A stretch of DNA of 64,000 bases, taken from the NCBI RefSeq assembly GCF_024347415.1, contig NZ_AP025477.1:868001-932000 (forward strand), given 5' to 3'. Made by a program: the position numbers and the translations under genes. Shown here one piece after another: positions 9,326 to 18,294 of this stretch; the first letter of the stretch is position 1; every line of letters starts with the position of its first letter. The notes under the pieces are model-generated. The model did no database searches and was not told the DNA's origin. It saw nothing but the letters and a program-made list of their open reading frames with translations. This DNA comes from Vibrio crassostreae (GTDB lineage Bacteria > Pseudomonadota > Gammaproteobacteria > Enterobacterales > Vibrionaceae).

Positions 9326-9790
9326 TTATGACCCCAAGGTAACAGCGACGAAGTTAGCCCATTTTCTTTTTACTTCAGGAGTCAACGCTAGTGTAAATTC
9401 ATAACCTAAGTGATTCTCACGTGTTATTTCAAACCCTAATCGCTTATGAAACTGCACCGACAGTTCATTTAGGCGTAAAACATTGCTTACTAATACCCTT
9501 GAATCGCGCTCTTTCAGTATATTTACAATGCCACGAAATAGAGCAAGAAAAGCGGCTTTACTTCTATAGTCTGGGTGTACCACAAACATAGGGACAAACC
9601 ACTTTCCATCCCCTAAATCACTCAACGTTGTGTAGCCAATTAGCTTATTCTGTCGCCGATATTCGACAAGCAGTCCTTGTTCCATTGATTGAGTGCGCAA
9701 TGCTAAATACACATCTCTATCTACTGGAAAGCCCGCTTCTTTTGAAATTGACTCTAATGTCATCAAGTCCAGCTCTAAATATTCTTCCAT
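9326..9790 (-). CDS. GNAT-family N-acetyltransferase
   Basis: 154 residues with a GNAT core: FVPMFVVHPDYRSKAAFLALFRGI (beta4-alpha3; the acetyl-CoA loop is RSKAA, which lacks the usual glycines) and LSVQFHKRLGFEI (beta5). The degenerate loop means activity is uncertain. Ribosome site AGAGG precedes the ATG. Confidence 0.75.
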   Translation of the reverse strand: MEEYLELDLMTLESISKEAGFPVDRDVYLALRTQSMEQGLLVEYRRQNKLIGYTTLSDLGDGKWFVPMFVVHPDYRSKAAFLALFRGIVNILKERDSRVLVSNVLRLNELSVQFHKRLGFEITRENHLGYEFTLALTPEVKRKWANFVAVTLGS

Positions 9791-9809
9791 TACTGCCTCT
9801 TACCCGTAC

Positions 9810-10160
9810 TTAAAAGAATTGCAGAACAAAGCACGCAATAAACGCCGGTAAGCCAGCAATGAATAACACTAAGCCCGTTTGATAATTCATTCGATAGTCT
9901 TCTTGTTGGTCTTTAGCAAAATCGTGCCCGTCGACCATTTTGTAGACTTTGTCTGTAATAGGATCATCTAAGCGCGTTGTTTTGCTATGAACGCCTCCCT
10001 CCCACAGAAGTTTTGCCAATATCCAAATGACAATAACGACAAAAAATAAGAAGTCGACGAGTCGAGTAGAAGCAAAGAAAGGAAAAAACTGCGACAGCAC
10101 ATAAACGACCATTGCAGCCATCAAATTGATAAGCACCACTTTCTTTAACAAATCGAGCAA
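9810..10160 (-). CDS. Inner-membrane protein of unknown function
   Basis: 116 residues with three hydrophobic segments (about residues 8-30, 34-52 and 95-115) and a charged middle part. No family recognised. The TTG start at 10160 is convincing because AGGAGG stands 5 bases before it. The end is 19 bases from the start of the next GNAT gene, so the two may be cotranscribed. Confidence 0.7.
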   Translation of the reverse strand: MLDLLKKVVLINLMAAMVVYVLSQFFPFFASTRLVDFLFFVVIVIWILAKLLWEGGVHSKTTRLDDPITDKVYKMVDGHDFAKDQQEDYRMNYQTGLVLFIAGLPAFIACFVLQFF

Positions 10161-10301
10161 ATGAACCTCCTCCAGAATCTTAGTACCTCAATAACAGGTA
10201 TTTATAAAATTTAGATTTCTCGGTCAATCAAAAATTATGCGCAAGATTGCACTATATGAAGTGCCGCATGTTTAACAACCTTTATTGCTGATAGGAAGCA
10301 T

Positions 10302-10430
10302 TACACCGCTCGTGGGGATGTATTGAGGTGGCGCTTACATTCGCGCCCAACTTGTGATGAATTGGAGTCATTGATTCGGTATACACTGTCGCTTAATCGC
10401 AGGCCTTCAAACTGAATCAGCTCTAATTCC
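10302..10430 (-). pseudogene. Remnant of a yqhC-like AraC regulator (C-terminal 41 codons)
   Basis: Base by base, 120 positions here align without gaps to the 3' end of yqhC at 12365-12484, with about 89 identical by hand count. Read leftwards the frame is intact and ends in the same place with the same stop: ELIQFEGLRLSDSVYRINDS...KRHLNTSPRAV, against ELIQLEGLRINDAARRVGYS...KRHFNTTPRAV in yqhC. Key HTH residues are lost (the GYSSPSQFSREF core is scrambled), and upstream the similarity stops. It is therefore a decayed piece, not a gene. It lies just downstream of the triple-RidA gene, which is thus bracketed by two copies of the yqhC 3' end. The rest of 10161-10485 shows nothing else. Confidence 0.8.
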
Positions 10431-10485
10431 AAGTTAGGAAATAGAGCCGAAATTTCAACGCTGTTATCGATGTGTGTAACGATGT

Positions 10486-11733
10486 TTAAGCAACAATGTC
10501 TTGTGGAGGTGTACCTTCGCAGTTAGAAACGACGGCATCAATTTGAATTAAAGCGTTCATAGGAATCTCTGAAACCCCAACCACCGTTCTTGCCGGTAAA
10601 TCAGCATTAAAGAACGTAGTGTAGATTTCGTTCACCGCATCAATATCTGAAACATCTTTAAGCTGAATATTAATTTTCACCGTATCGTCCATGCTGTGGT
10701 CAACACTTTCAATGATCGCCTTAATATTCTTAAGACATTGTTCAGTTTGCTCTTTTATACCACCAGCAACCACTTCATTGGTTTTCGGATCTACAGGCAG
10801 TTGACCTGAAATATGATTGTAGTGAGAGAAAGCGACTGTGTGCGAATAAGCCATAAATGGCGCATCAACCGTATTATTAGCTTCGATAACCAGTAAGCGA
10901 GTGTCTTCTGGCAGTTGTGGCGGTGTACCGTCGCCATGTGAAACGGATGTATCAATTTGAATTAAAGCGCCCATTGGTAGTTCAGCGGCATTAACAACCG
11001 TTCGCGCTGGAACATAACTTGGGAAGAACTTAGTACAAGCTTCGTTTACCTTTTCTGCATCTTCGATATCTTTTAGGTAAATAGTGGTTTTAACCACGTC
11101 ATTCATGACATGACCGATGCTCTCTAGAATCGTTTTAATGTTTGCTAAACATTGTGTCGTTTGTTCTGTGATACCACCTGAAACCAACTCACCTGTATTT
11201 ACATCGATAGGCAATTGAGCCGAAAGGTTGTTGTAGTGAGAAAAAGCCGCTGTTTGCGTAGAGACAACACTATGCGGAGCGTTATCTGTATTTCTTGATA
11301 CCTTTACCAGCGCGCAAGGTGCTTGTGGTTTAGTGCCTTCGCCGTTTGAAATCAGCGCATCCATTTGCACTAGCGCGTCGCTATTCGGTAGCGCAGCTAC
11401 GCCCACAACTGTGCGTGTAGGAAGACTATTGTTGAAGAAGCTTTTGTAAACTTCATCGATAGCATCGATATCAGAAATATTCTTAACGAAAACATTAATC
11501 TTTACGACATCATCCATAACATGGTCGATGCTTTCAACAATGGCCTTAATATTATTCAAGCATTGTACTGCTTGGTCTTTAATATCACCAATCACAACTT
11601 CACCTGTTTTAGGATCGACAGGTAATTGAGCTGAAAAGTTATTATAATGAGAAAAAGCGACCGTTTGTGTAGATACAGAATTAATTGGTGCATTTTCAGT
11701 ATTTCTTGAAATTTTAATGATATCGCTACTCAT
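10486..11733 (-). CDS. Protein of three tandem RidA-like domains
   Basis: 415 residues from the ATG at 11733 (MSSDIIKISRN; AAGGAT upstream). Three RidA-fold units of about 135 residues repeat the same landmarks: AFSHYNN(F/L/H), (F/L/I)SAQLP or SGQLP, QCLxNIK, and (T/A)RTVVxxxxLP...ALxQxD. RidA-family proteins normally are one domain and form trimers, so one chain may fold as an intramolecular trimer. The conserved Arg is kept in each unit (LPTRTVV, VPARTVV, LPARTVV), but the position of E120 of E. coli RidA is Gln in all three (VQM, IQI, IQI), so ordinary deaminase activity is not assured. The units are clearly duplicates but well diverged. Possibly a scavenger or sensor of reactive metabolites, given the aldehyde-responsive neighbours. 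Confidence 0.85.
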   Translation of the reverse strand: MSSDIIKISRNTENAPINSVSTQTVAFSHYNNFSAQLPVDPKTGEVVIGDIKDQAVQCLNNIKAIVESIDHVMDDVVKINVFVKNISDIDAIDEVYKSFFNNSLPTRTVVGVAALPNSDALVQMDALISNGEGTKPQAPCALVKVSRNTDNAPHSVVSTQTAAFSHYNNLSAQLPIDVNTGELVSGGITEQTTQCLANIKTILESIGHVMNDVVKTTIYLKDIEDAEKVNEACTKFFPSYVPARTVVNAAELPMGALIQIDTSVSHGDGTPPQLPEDTRLLVIEANNTVDAPFMAYSHTVAFSHYNHISGQLPVDPKTNEVVAGGIKEQTEQCLKNIKAIIESVDHSMDDTVKINIQLKDVSDIDAVNEIYTTFFNADLPARTVVGVSEIPMNALIQIDAVVSNCEGTPPQDIVA

Positions 11734-12046
11734 CGGAATTATCCTTTTAATAATATAGTAATACGTGTTTATGTGGAACAATCGTATTGGAAAGAATGAT
11801 TGAAGTAGCGCCATGTTAAGTGAATTATTTTAGGGTAAACGTGATACCTGTCAGACTCTAAGGTGACTATAAATCAGCAGGTTATAGAATAATTAGTCAT
11901 CACACGACTAAATATCCGTCACATTTGGCTTTATCAACTGCTAAATTCTCTTTAATTTTTAAACTATTCAATAATATTGAATACTCTCTCAGATAATTCT
12001 ATGAGTTATTCCAAAAATTTAGATGCTGTTTGATAGGTTGTTCACA

Positions 12047-12145
12047 ATAAAACAGCCTTATTATCAGAACCATTGAACTACCACAGAAATATCCTGCATA
12101 AACTCTTAAGCAATTTAACTAATTATTTTAAAGAGGCTGTTTTAT
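12047..12145. repeat. 99-bp element with perfect 12-bp terminal inverted repeats
   Basis: ATAAAACAGCCT at 12047-12058 is the exact reverse complement of AGGCTGTTTTAT at 12134-12145. The 75-base interior is AT-rich and has no reading frame. It may be a miniature mobile element remnant or only a long hairpin; no clear target-site duplication is visible. Confidence 0.5.
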
Positions 12146-12304
12146 ACAAGTACGTTAATAATATGTTCGATACTCAAATGCCAATAGTCTAACAACACCC
12201 ATTATTAGATACATATCCTCATATAATTAAACAATTGAGAAGCCTAGGGTAACAGCAGAGAAAGGTGGTTGTGATACTAAGAAGTGGTGCTTTCTAAAAT
12301 GAAG

Positions 12305-12332
12305 ATGGCGTCAGACGAATTATCGACGCCAT
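12305..12332 (-). terminator. Probable yqhC terminator
   Basis: Perfect 8-bp stem ATGGCGTC/GACGCCAT (12305-12312 with 12325-12332), read leftwards it is followed by CTTCATTTTAG. Lies 30 bases past the yqhC stop. Confidence 0.6.
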
Positions 12333-12362
12333 AGCTTTCGGGACATAAATATTGAGTAAAAA

Positions 12363-13247
12363 CTAAACCGCTCTTGGGGTGGTATTGAAGTGGCGCTTAA
12401 ATTCGCGGCTGAATTGGGATGGACTGGAGTAGCCGACTCGGCGCGCGGCATCGTTGATTCGTAGGCCTTCTAACTGGATCAGCTCTTTGGCTTTGTTGAG
12501 CCTTACCTTCTTCAAGTATTGAAGTGGCGATTCAAAGGTGACGTTACGGAAAGCATTATGGAAAGCAGACACACTCATGTTCGCTTCATCGGCTAGCGAT
12601 TGAACGGTAATGGTTTGGTCATACTCTTCATGTACTTTAGACAGTGCTTTGGCAACACGTGCGTAATGGCCGTCGTGATGGGCGAGATCGAATAGCACAC
12701 GCCCTTCTGAACCGGTTAGTGCGCGATAAACAATTTCGCTGACCATGGCATCACCCAATATGTTGGCTTCGATGTCGCAATGCAGCATTTTCACCAATCG
12801 AGTAAAACTTTCTAGCATTTGCTCTTCCATCGGCGTGGACTCTAAGCCGCTAGAATTCTGTTTGTGCTTATTGCAGTAGCTCTCAAGAAAGCCTTGGTCT
12901 TCTAACTTTTTTACCAAGCTGTGCAAACGTTGAGAGTCAATGTTGATAGATAAACCAAGTAATGGTTCGCCATTAACAGGCAAGGCCTCACACTCCAACG
13001 GCATTGGCACACCTACTACAAGGTAATCTCCTGCTGCGTAAGTTACTGGGCGTTCGCCAATATAGATGTTCTTTTTACCTTGCCCGAGCATTATGATGCC
13101 AGATTGGTAAGTAAAAGGCTGACGCTGATTGCCACCGCTGCTTCTATATAACCACACGCCGTCAATTTCTGTTTCTCTGATCCCTTCGAGATCATCCCAA
13201 CCTTTGTGTTCTACATAAGACTGTAACAACTGCGCGAGTGTTTTCAT
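12363..13247 (-). CDS. yqhC: AraC-family regulator YqhC, activator of yqhD
   Basis: About 294 residues from the ATG at 13247 (MKTLAQLLQSYVEHKGW), which gives the usual N-terminus; an upstream ATG at 13328 would add an unusual hydrophobic leader. The first two thirds are an AraC-type N-terminal domain (QSGIIMLGQGKKNIYIGERPVTYAAGDYLVVGVPMP region), followed by two helix-turn-helix motifs: VQSLADEANMSVSAFHNAFR and INDAARRVGYSSPSQFSREFKRHF. Its position, divergent from yqhD, and the domain layout match E. coli YqhC, which switches on yqhD in response to aldehydes such as glyoxal. The divergent region 13248-13440 should carry its operator, though I cannot define it. Confidence 0.85.
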   Translation of the reverse strand: MKTLAQLLQSYVEHKGWDDLEGIRETEIDGVWLYRSSGGNQRQPFTYQSGIIMLGQGKKNIYIGERPVTYAAGDYLVVGVPMPLECEALPVNGEPLLGLSINIDSQRLHSLVKKLEDQGFLESYCNKHKQNSSGLESTPMEEQMLESFTRLVKMLHCDIEANILGDAMVSEIVYRALTGSEGRVLFDLAHHDGHYARVAKALSKVHEEYDQTITVQSLADEANMSVSAFHNAFRNVTFESPLQYLKKVRLNKAKELIQLEGLRINDAARRVGYSSPSQFSREFKRHFNTTPRAV

Positions 13248-13440
13248 AAGTGGCGACTTTCCATTCCAAGTGCTAAGAGTAAGTAAGCTAAAGCAGAGAA
13301 AGAATATCAATTTTGTAGAAATAGGCAATTTATTTGGAGGATCAGCTCTTCATCACCCTAGATTACTGTACTAATATGCAAATATAGAAATTGAGCAATC
13401 AAATAAAATAACAAATTGAGCTTTACACAAGGAATCTCTA

Positions 13441-14589
13441 ATGCAATTCACTTATGTTAACCCTACAGTTATCCACTTCGGCCAAGGCCAAATCAACGCT
13501 ATCAGCCAAGCGGTTGATACTTCGAAGAAAGTACTAGTCATCTACGGTGGCGGTTCAATCAAAAACAATGGTGTTTACGACCAAGTAGTCGCATCTCTTA
13601 AAGATCACGCTTGGATTGAATTTTCTGGTGTTGAAGCAAACCCAACCAAAGAAACGCTAGATAAAGCCGTCGCTCTTGTTAAACAAGAAAACGTAGAATT
13701 CATTATCGCTGTTGGCGGTGGTTCGGTAATCGATGGTTCTAAGTATGTTGCTGCAGCGGCTAAATACGACGGTGACGGTTGGGACATCCTAGCGGGCAAA
13801 CACCAAGTAACAGAAGCGACGCCAATCGGCGCAGTGCTGACGCTTCCTGCTACAGGGTCTGAATCTAACATGGGTGCAGTAATCACTCGTAAAGCAACTC
13901 AAGAAAAACTGGCATTCATGAACCCTGCGGTGCAGCCTAAGTTTGCAGTAATGGACCCAGATGTAATGAAGTCTCTGCCTGAACGCCAACTAGTTAATGG
14001 TTTAGTTGATGCTTGGGTACACGTATGTGAGCAATACATCACAATGCCAACAGACGCGATGGTTCAAGACGGTTACGCAGAAACTCTGCTGAAAAACCTA
14101 CTTGTACTGGGTAAGCAATACGACGAGCGTGACAACGACGCATGGCGTGCCAACCTAATGTGGACAGCAAACCAAGCGCTTAACGGCCTGATTGGTACGG
14201 GTGTTCCTCAAGATTGGGCAACACACATGATTGGCCACGAGTTCACAGCACTATGGCACGTAGACCACGCACGCTCACTTGCGATTGTTCAACCTTCACT
14301 ACTTCGTAACCAAATCGAAGCGAAGCGTTGCAAGCTTGAGCAAATGGGTCGTAACGTATTTGGCCTAGAAGCGGGCGCAGATTTAGCCGAGCGCACTATC
14401 GATGCAATCGAAGCGTTCTACCACAGCCTAGACGTTGCAACTATGTTCGACGGCTACGAAACAAACAAAGAAACAGCGATCGACAATGTTGTCGCTCAAC
14501 TTGAATCACATGGCTACCTGCAACTTGGCGAAAACCAAGCAATCACGCCAGAGAAGACTCGTGAAATTCTAGAGTCTGCGATTCAATAG
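13441..14589 (+). CDS. yqhD: NADPH-dependent aldehyde reductase YqhD (iron-type alcohol dehydrogenase)
   Basis: 382 residues, colinear with E. coli YqhD. The nucleotide-binding motifs YGGGSIKNNG (residues 36-45) and AVGGGSVIDGSK are present, as is LPATGSESNMGAVI. The four metal ligands of E. coli YqhD (D194, H198, H267, H281) fall here on D190, H194, H262 and H276 with the same spacing (VDAWVHV; THM...WHVDH). The enzyme reduces a wide range of short-chain aldehydes in the cytoplasm and protects against peroxidation products. Ribosome site AAGGA precedes the ATG. Transcribed alone to a clear terminator at 14697. Confidence 0.95.
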   Translation: MQFTYVNPTVIHFGQGQINAISQAVDTSKKVLVIYGGGSIKNNGVYDQVVASLKDHAWIEFSGVEANPTKETLDKAVALVKQENVEFIIAVGGGSVIDGSKYVAAAAKYDGDGWDILAGKHQVTEATPIGAVLTLPATGSESNMGAVITRKATQEKLAFMNPAVQPKFAVMDPDVMKSLPERQLVNGLVDAWVHVCEQYITMPTDAMVQDGYAETLLKNLLVLGKQYDERDNDAWRANLMWTANQALNGLIGTGVPQDWATHMIGHEFTALWHVDHARSLAIVQPSLLRNQIEAKRCKLEQMGRNVFGLEAGADLAERTIDAIEAFYHSLDVATMFDGYETNKETAIDNVVAQLESHGYLQLGENQAITPEKTREILESAIQ

Positions 14590-14696
14590 CGTTCAAAATT
14601 AGAGCAAGGAAAACAAGGTTCTAAGGAAAATCGTCATAATCTAAAAATTTATGCCGTGAAACTGAACCAAATTCTTTGCCCTTGCGTATATCCTCA

Positions 14697-14726
14697 AGCA
14701 GCGTCCAAATCAGGCGCTGCTTTTTT
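14697..14726 (+). terminator. Rho-independent terminator of yqhD
   Basis: 7-bp stem AGCAGCG/CGCTGCT (14697-14703 with 14715-14721) followed directly by a run of six T. Confidence 0.85.
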
Positions 14727-14824
14727 ATTTGCCCTACAAGATGCTATTAAATTCTCATAAGTCCCTAATTTTATGTGCAATCATATTTCTATATTGTTAA
14801 GGTAAACCTGTCTCTTTACTAGGT

Positions 14825-15571
14825 ATGAACAACGATTTGAACAATCTCAAGGAAATGGTTAAGTTTAAGTCACTTAACAAGTGGTATGGTGATTTTCATG
14901 CCCTAAAGGATATCGATTTAAATATTGAACAAGGAGAGATAGTGGTGATTTGCGGGCCGTCAGGTTCGGGTAAATCAACCTTGATCCGTTGTATCAATCA
15001 GCTAGAACCTTTCGAGAGTGGCGAGCTTTCTGTGTTAGATCAAGCACTTCCGAGCAAATTTAACACCCCAGGCCAAGTTGGGATGGTGTTTCAGCACTTT
15101 CATTTATTCCCCCATCTTACTGTGCTTGAGAACTTAACTTTGTCCCCAATTCGTACGCTTAAAAAAAGTAAACACGAAGCCGAGAAGCTTGCAATGCACT
15201 ATCTTGAGCGTGTACACATCGCAGAACAAGCCAACAAATACCCAGTGCAACTCTCTGGCGGTCAGCAACAACGCGTGGCTATCGCCCGTTCTCTATGTAT
15301 GAAGCCGGAATTACTCTTGTTCGACGAACCAACTTCAGCGCTTGATCCGGAGATGATCAACGAAGTGCTCGATGTAATGGTTGAACTGGCGAGTGAAGGT
15401 ATCACCATGGTGTGTGTGACCCATGAAATGGGCTTTGCGAAACAAGTGGCCGACCGTGTTATCTTCATGGATGAAGGACAAATTGTGGAATCGAATACGC
15501 CACAAGCGCTCTTTGAAAACCCTCAACATGAACGTACTCAAGCGTTCCTAAATCAGATCCTGACTTATTGA
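14825..15571 (+). CDS. Polar amino-acid ABC importer, ATP-binding subunit
   Basis: 248 residues, GlnQ/GltL type. Walker [11 protein letters not shown]-loop [11 protein letters not shown], signature [15 protein letters not shown], Walker [16 protein letters not shown] and the His loop VTHEM are all intact, and the [15 protein letters not shown] stretch is typical of polar amino-acid importers. It powers the importer formed with the next three genes. The start is uncertain: the first ATG (14825) has little ribosome site, and an in-frame ATG 11 codons later ([14 protein letters not shown]) fits the family start but has AAGGAA too close. Confidence 0.92.
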   Translation: MNNDLNNLKEMVKFKSLNKWYGDFHALKDIDLNIEQGEIVVICGPSGSGKSTLIRCINQLEPFESGELSVLDQALPSKFNTPGQVGMVFQHFHLFPHLTVLENLTLSPIRTLKKSKHEAEKLAMHYLERVHIAEQANKYPVQLSGGQQQRVAIARSLCMKPELLLFDEPTSALDPEMINEVLDVMVELASEGITMVCVTHEMGFAKQVADRVIFMDEGQIVESNTPQALFENPQHERTQAFLNQILTY

Positions 15572-16368
15572 TGTTGATTCGAATTATTAAACCCGCCCTA
15601 TCCGCTTTGGTACAGATTGTTGTACTGGTGGCTGCTGTTGTATGGATTCTCGATTCTGGTGCACAAACCATGGGATACAGCTGGCAATGGGAGCGCGTGC
15701 CAGACTATATTGCTTTCTATGAAGATGGCGAATGGTGGCCTGCTGAATTAGTTGAAGGGCTACTGGTTACCATCAATATTTCTCTGATTTCTTTGGTCGC
15801 GACGCTGATTATTGGTTTAACGACAGCGCTATTGAGAAACTCAAATTCTGTGGTTGGACGTACCCTAGCCACCAGCTATGTTGAGTTGATTCGTAATACG
15901 CCGTTATTAGTACAAATTTATTTGCTCTATTTTGTATTTGGCCCCGTATTAGGGCTGGATCGCTTTAGCACTGCCATTTTAGCCTTGGCACTTTTCCAAG
16001 GTGCTTACACCGCCGAGATATTCCGTGCCGGTTTAAATGGTATTGCGAGAGGACAATTTGAAGCAGCTCAATCCTTGGGATTATCAAAGACCTATACTTA
16101 CTGGGATGTGATTCTTCCTCAGGTGGTGCAACGCACCTTGCCACCTTTGACCAATGAAGTGATCTCTCTAATTAAAAACTCTTCGATTGTGAGTGTCATG
16201 GCTATTTTCGACCTGACAACCGAAGCCAGAAACATTGTTTCTGAAACCGCGATGCCATTCGAGATTTGGTTCTCTGTGGCGATCATTTATCTTGCTCTTA
16301 CACTTTCACTTTCTGCCGTTGCTGCTTGGCTTGAGCATAAGCTCGGAGCTAACTGGCGAACACAATAA
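15571..16368 (+). CDS. Polar amino-acid ABC importer, permease subunit 1
   Basis: About 265 residues with five to six transmembrane segments and the ABC permease loop AEIFRAGLNGIARGQFEAAQ (EAA motif), of the His/Glu/Gln/Arg/Lys importer type. The ATG at 15571 overlaps the ATPase stop by one base (TGATG), indicating translational coupling. A periplasmic loop between the first two helices is larger than in short family members. Confidence 0.9.
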   Translation: MLIRIIKPALSALVQIVVLVAAVVWILDSGAQTMGYSWQWERVPDYIAFYEDGEWWPAELVEGLLVTINISLISLVATLIIGLTTALLRNSNSVVGRTLATSYVELIRNTPLLVQIYLLYFVFGPVLGLDRFSTAILALALFQGAYTAEIFRAGLNGIARGQFEAAQSLGLSKTYTYWDVILPQVVQRTLPPLTNEVISLIKNSSIVSVMAIFDLTTEARNIVSETAMPFEIWFSVAIIYLALTLSLSAVAAWLEHKLGANWRTQ

Positions 16369-16380
16369 GGATTTATCAGC

Positions 16381-17190
16381 ATGAAGCTATTTAAAACCGC
16401 GATTACAGCCCTACTTGCGCTTGCCGTAAGTTTGCCTGCACTTGCTTCTGAAACGCCTAACCTCGATAAAATCAACGAACGTGGCTCACTGCGCGTTGGT
16501 ATGTCGACATTTGTTCCTTGGGCGATGCGTAACAAACAAGGCGATCTCGTTGGCTTTGAAATCGACGTGGCGAAACGCCTTGCCGAAGATTCAGGTTGGA
16601 AAGTCGAATTTGTACCTACGGCATGGGACGGCATTATCCCTTCTCTATTATCGAAGAAGTTTGATGTGATCATCGGCGGTATGTCTATTACTGAAGCGCG
16701 AGCTAAAAGCGTACTGTTCACTGAACCATACTCGCACTCTGGTGTTCAACTGGCTGCTAATAAAGAGCTAGCGGAAGGTTTTACTCAGATCTCTGATTTT
16801 GATTCTCGTCGCGTGAAAATTGCTGCTCGTCGTGGTGCGTTCACAGTTCAAGTGGCTCGTGAAACCTTCCCTAAAGCGAAAGTTCTACAGTTCGATGACG
16901 ATGCTCAAGCATTCCAAGAAGTGTTAAACGGCAACGCGCACGCGGTTATCGCGTCTAGCCCGAAACCAGAACACGAAGCGATCAAAAACGCAGACACGCT
17001 ATTTATTCCATTTGAAGAGCGTCTATCCAAAGGTAACGAAGCATTTGCAGTTCGCCTGGGTGAAACTGACAAGGCAGAGTTCTTCAACGAATGGATCAAA
17101 GCACGTACTGAAGACGGTTGGTTGAAAGAGCGTTACGAGTACTGGTTCTCTACTTTAGATTGGCAAGACCAGATTGCTCAAGGTCAGTAA
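16381..17190 (+). CDS. Polar amino-acid ABC importer, periplasmic binding protein
   Basis: 269 residues. A classic signal peptide (MKLFKTAITALLALAVSLPALA) precedes a family 3 solute-binding domain: RGSLRVGMSTFVPWAMRN, GFEIDVAKRLAED, WDGIIPSLLSKKFDVIIGGM and ITEARAKSVLFTEPY are the standard blocks. The conserved Arg of the amino-acid carboxylate pocket is probably in TEARAKSVLF. The ligand is a polar amino acid, but which one cannot be read from the sequence. AAGGA ribosome site 11 bases before the ATG. Confidence 0.92.
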   Translation: MKLFKTAITALLALAVSLPALASETPNLDKINERGSLRVGMSTFVPWAMRNKQGDLVGFEIDVAKRLAEDSGWKVEFVPTAWDGIIPSLLSKKFDVIIGGMSITEARAKSVLFTEPYSHSGVQLAANKELAEGFTQISDFDSRRVKIAARRGAFTVQVARETFPKAKVLQFDDDAQAFQEVLNGNAHAVIASSPKPEHEAIKNADTLFIPFEERLSKGNEAFAVRLGETDKAEFFNEWIKARTEDGWLKERYEYWFSTLDWQDQIAQGQ

Positions 17191-17241
17191 TCTGAAGTTG
17201 AGCTCACTTTTTAATATGAGCTAATCTGTCGAATCTAAATC

Positions 17242-17268
17242 AAGGCAGTGCACTGTTTGCACTGCCTT
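17242..17268 (+). promoter_or_regulatory. Intra-operon hairpin between binding-protein and permease genes
   Basis: Perfect 11-bp stem AAGGCAGTGCA/TGCACTGCCTT with a 5-base loop, not followed by a T-run. Such hairpins after binding-protein genes often protect the upstream mRNA from exonucleases and reduce downstream expression; that role is inferred. Confidence 0.6.
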
Positions 17269-17367
17269 CTCATCGACGATTTAAGTAGCCTTTTTAAGTA
17301 GCTTTATTTGATTCGTCTTAGATCCAAGCAACAACCCAATAATAATTAATGTTTAAACAGGAATGAC

Positions 17368-18294
17368 GTGAGTAGTACTAGCGCATTAACAACACCTAAG
17401 CCCAACGTTCATATGAAGCCTTGGTATCAACGCCTTACTCTTTTAGATGGTGTGTTACTCGCTGTCATTTGTGTGTTTGCAGGCTGGCTTTATTATCGCT
17501 CTGCTGTTGGTATTAACTACCAGTGGCGCTGGGAAGATGCGTTTACCCTGATTTTTATTCCGCCATCCGAAGGTAACGTCCCGTACTTTTTCCAAGGCTT
17601 GATCGCCACACTGCGCTTGAGTGTCTGGAGCATAGTGTTAGCACTCTCTTTTGGCACATTACTTGGCGTCGCAAGGCACTCCAAAATCGCTTTCTTCAGA
17701 ACGCCTGCACTGATTTTTATCCAGTTGGTTCGAAATATTCCGCCACTGGTGTTTGTCTTCATCTTCTATTTCTTCGTTTCTAACCAACTGATTCCATTAC
17801 TTGGTTTAGAAAGTATCTTACGTGAACATAATGGCGAGATTAACGCTGTTCAAGGTTTCCTGTTCGGCCCAGCTAACCTTTGGGAAAACTTAGCATCTGG
17901 TGTTATTTGTATTGGTTTGCTCTCTTCGGCTTATATTGCGGAAGTGATTCGAGCGGGTTTAGAAGGTATTCCTAAAGGCCAATGGGAAGCCGCCGATTCA
18001 CTTGGCTTGTCTGCATTGTCTAAGTATCGATTTGTGGTTGGACCGCAAGTATTAACGGCCATCACACCGCCATTGGCTGGCCAAGCGATCTCCTTGGTTA
18101 AAGACACGTCGATTGTGTCTCTAATTTCCATCCAAGAGATGACTTTTGTTGGTACTGAGATGGCCAACTCTTCCGGTTTGATCTTCGAGATCTGGCTGAT
18201 TGTTGGCTTCGTATATTTTACTTTGTGCTTTGCACTTTCGCGTCTATTCAAAGTGATTGAGCAGCGTTCTAGCGCCTACCTTAACCATCAGTAA
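17368..18294 (+). CDS. Polar amino-acid ABC importer, permease subunit 2
   Basis: 308 residues, larger than permease 1, with a hydrophilic N-terminus, an extended loop (about residues 145-180) and the EAA loop AEVIRAGLEGIPKGQWEAADSLG. It should pair with permease 1 in the membrane. A GTG start at 17368 follows CAGGAA; an internal ATG at codon 16 is possible. It is separated from the binding-protein gene by 177 bases containing a hairpin, so it may be expressed at a lower level or from its own promoter. Confidence 0.88.
   Translation: MSSTSALTTPKPNVHMKPWYQRLTLLDGVLLAVICVFAGWLYYRSAVGINYQWRWEDAFTLIFIPPSEGNVPYFFQGLIATLRLSVWSIVLALSFGTLLGVARHSKIAFFRTPALIFIQLVRNIPPLVFVFIFYFFVSNQLIPLLGLESILREHNGEINAVQGFLFGPANLWENLASGVICIGLLSSAYIAEVIRAGLEGIPKGQWEAADSLGLSALSKYRFVVGPQVLTAITPPLAGQAISLVKDTSIVSLISIQEMTFVGTEMANSSGLIFEIWLIVGFVYFTLCFALSRLFKVIEQRSSAYLNHQ

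Larger units (their letters stand above)
11734..12362. other. AT-rich non-coding region with inverted repeat and terminator
   Basis: About 630 bases without a credible gene. It holds the promoter for the triple-RidA gene, a 12-bp inverted repeat around a 75-base core, and the terminator of yqhC; these are listed separately. Confidence 0.7.

Noticed and set aside
6152..10160. Possible integron cassette array (many small GNAT-type genes on one strand)
   Set aside because: No attC-like repeats or integrase were seen between the genes, and intergenic gaps are not alike.
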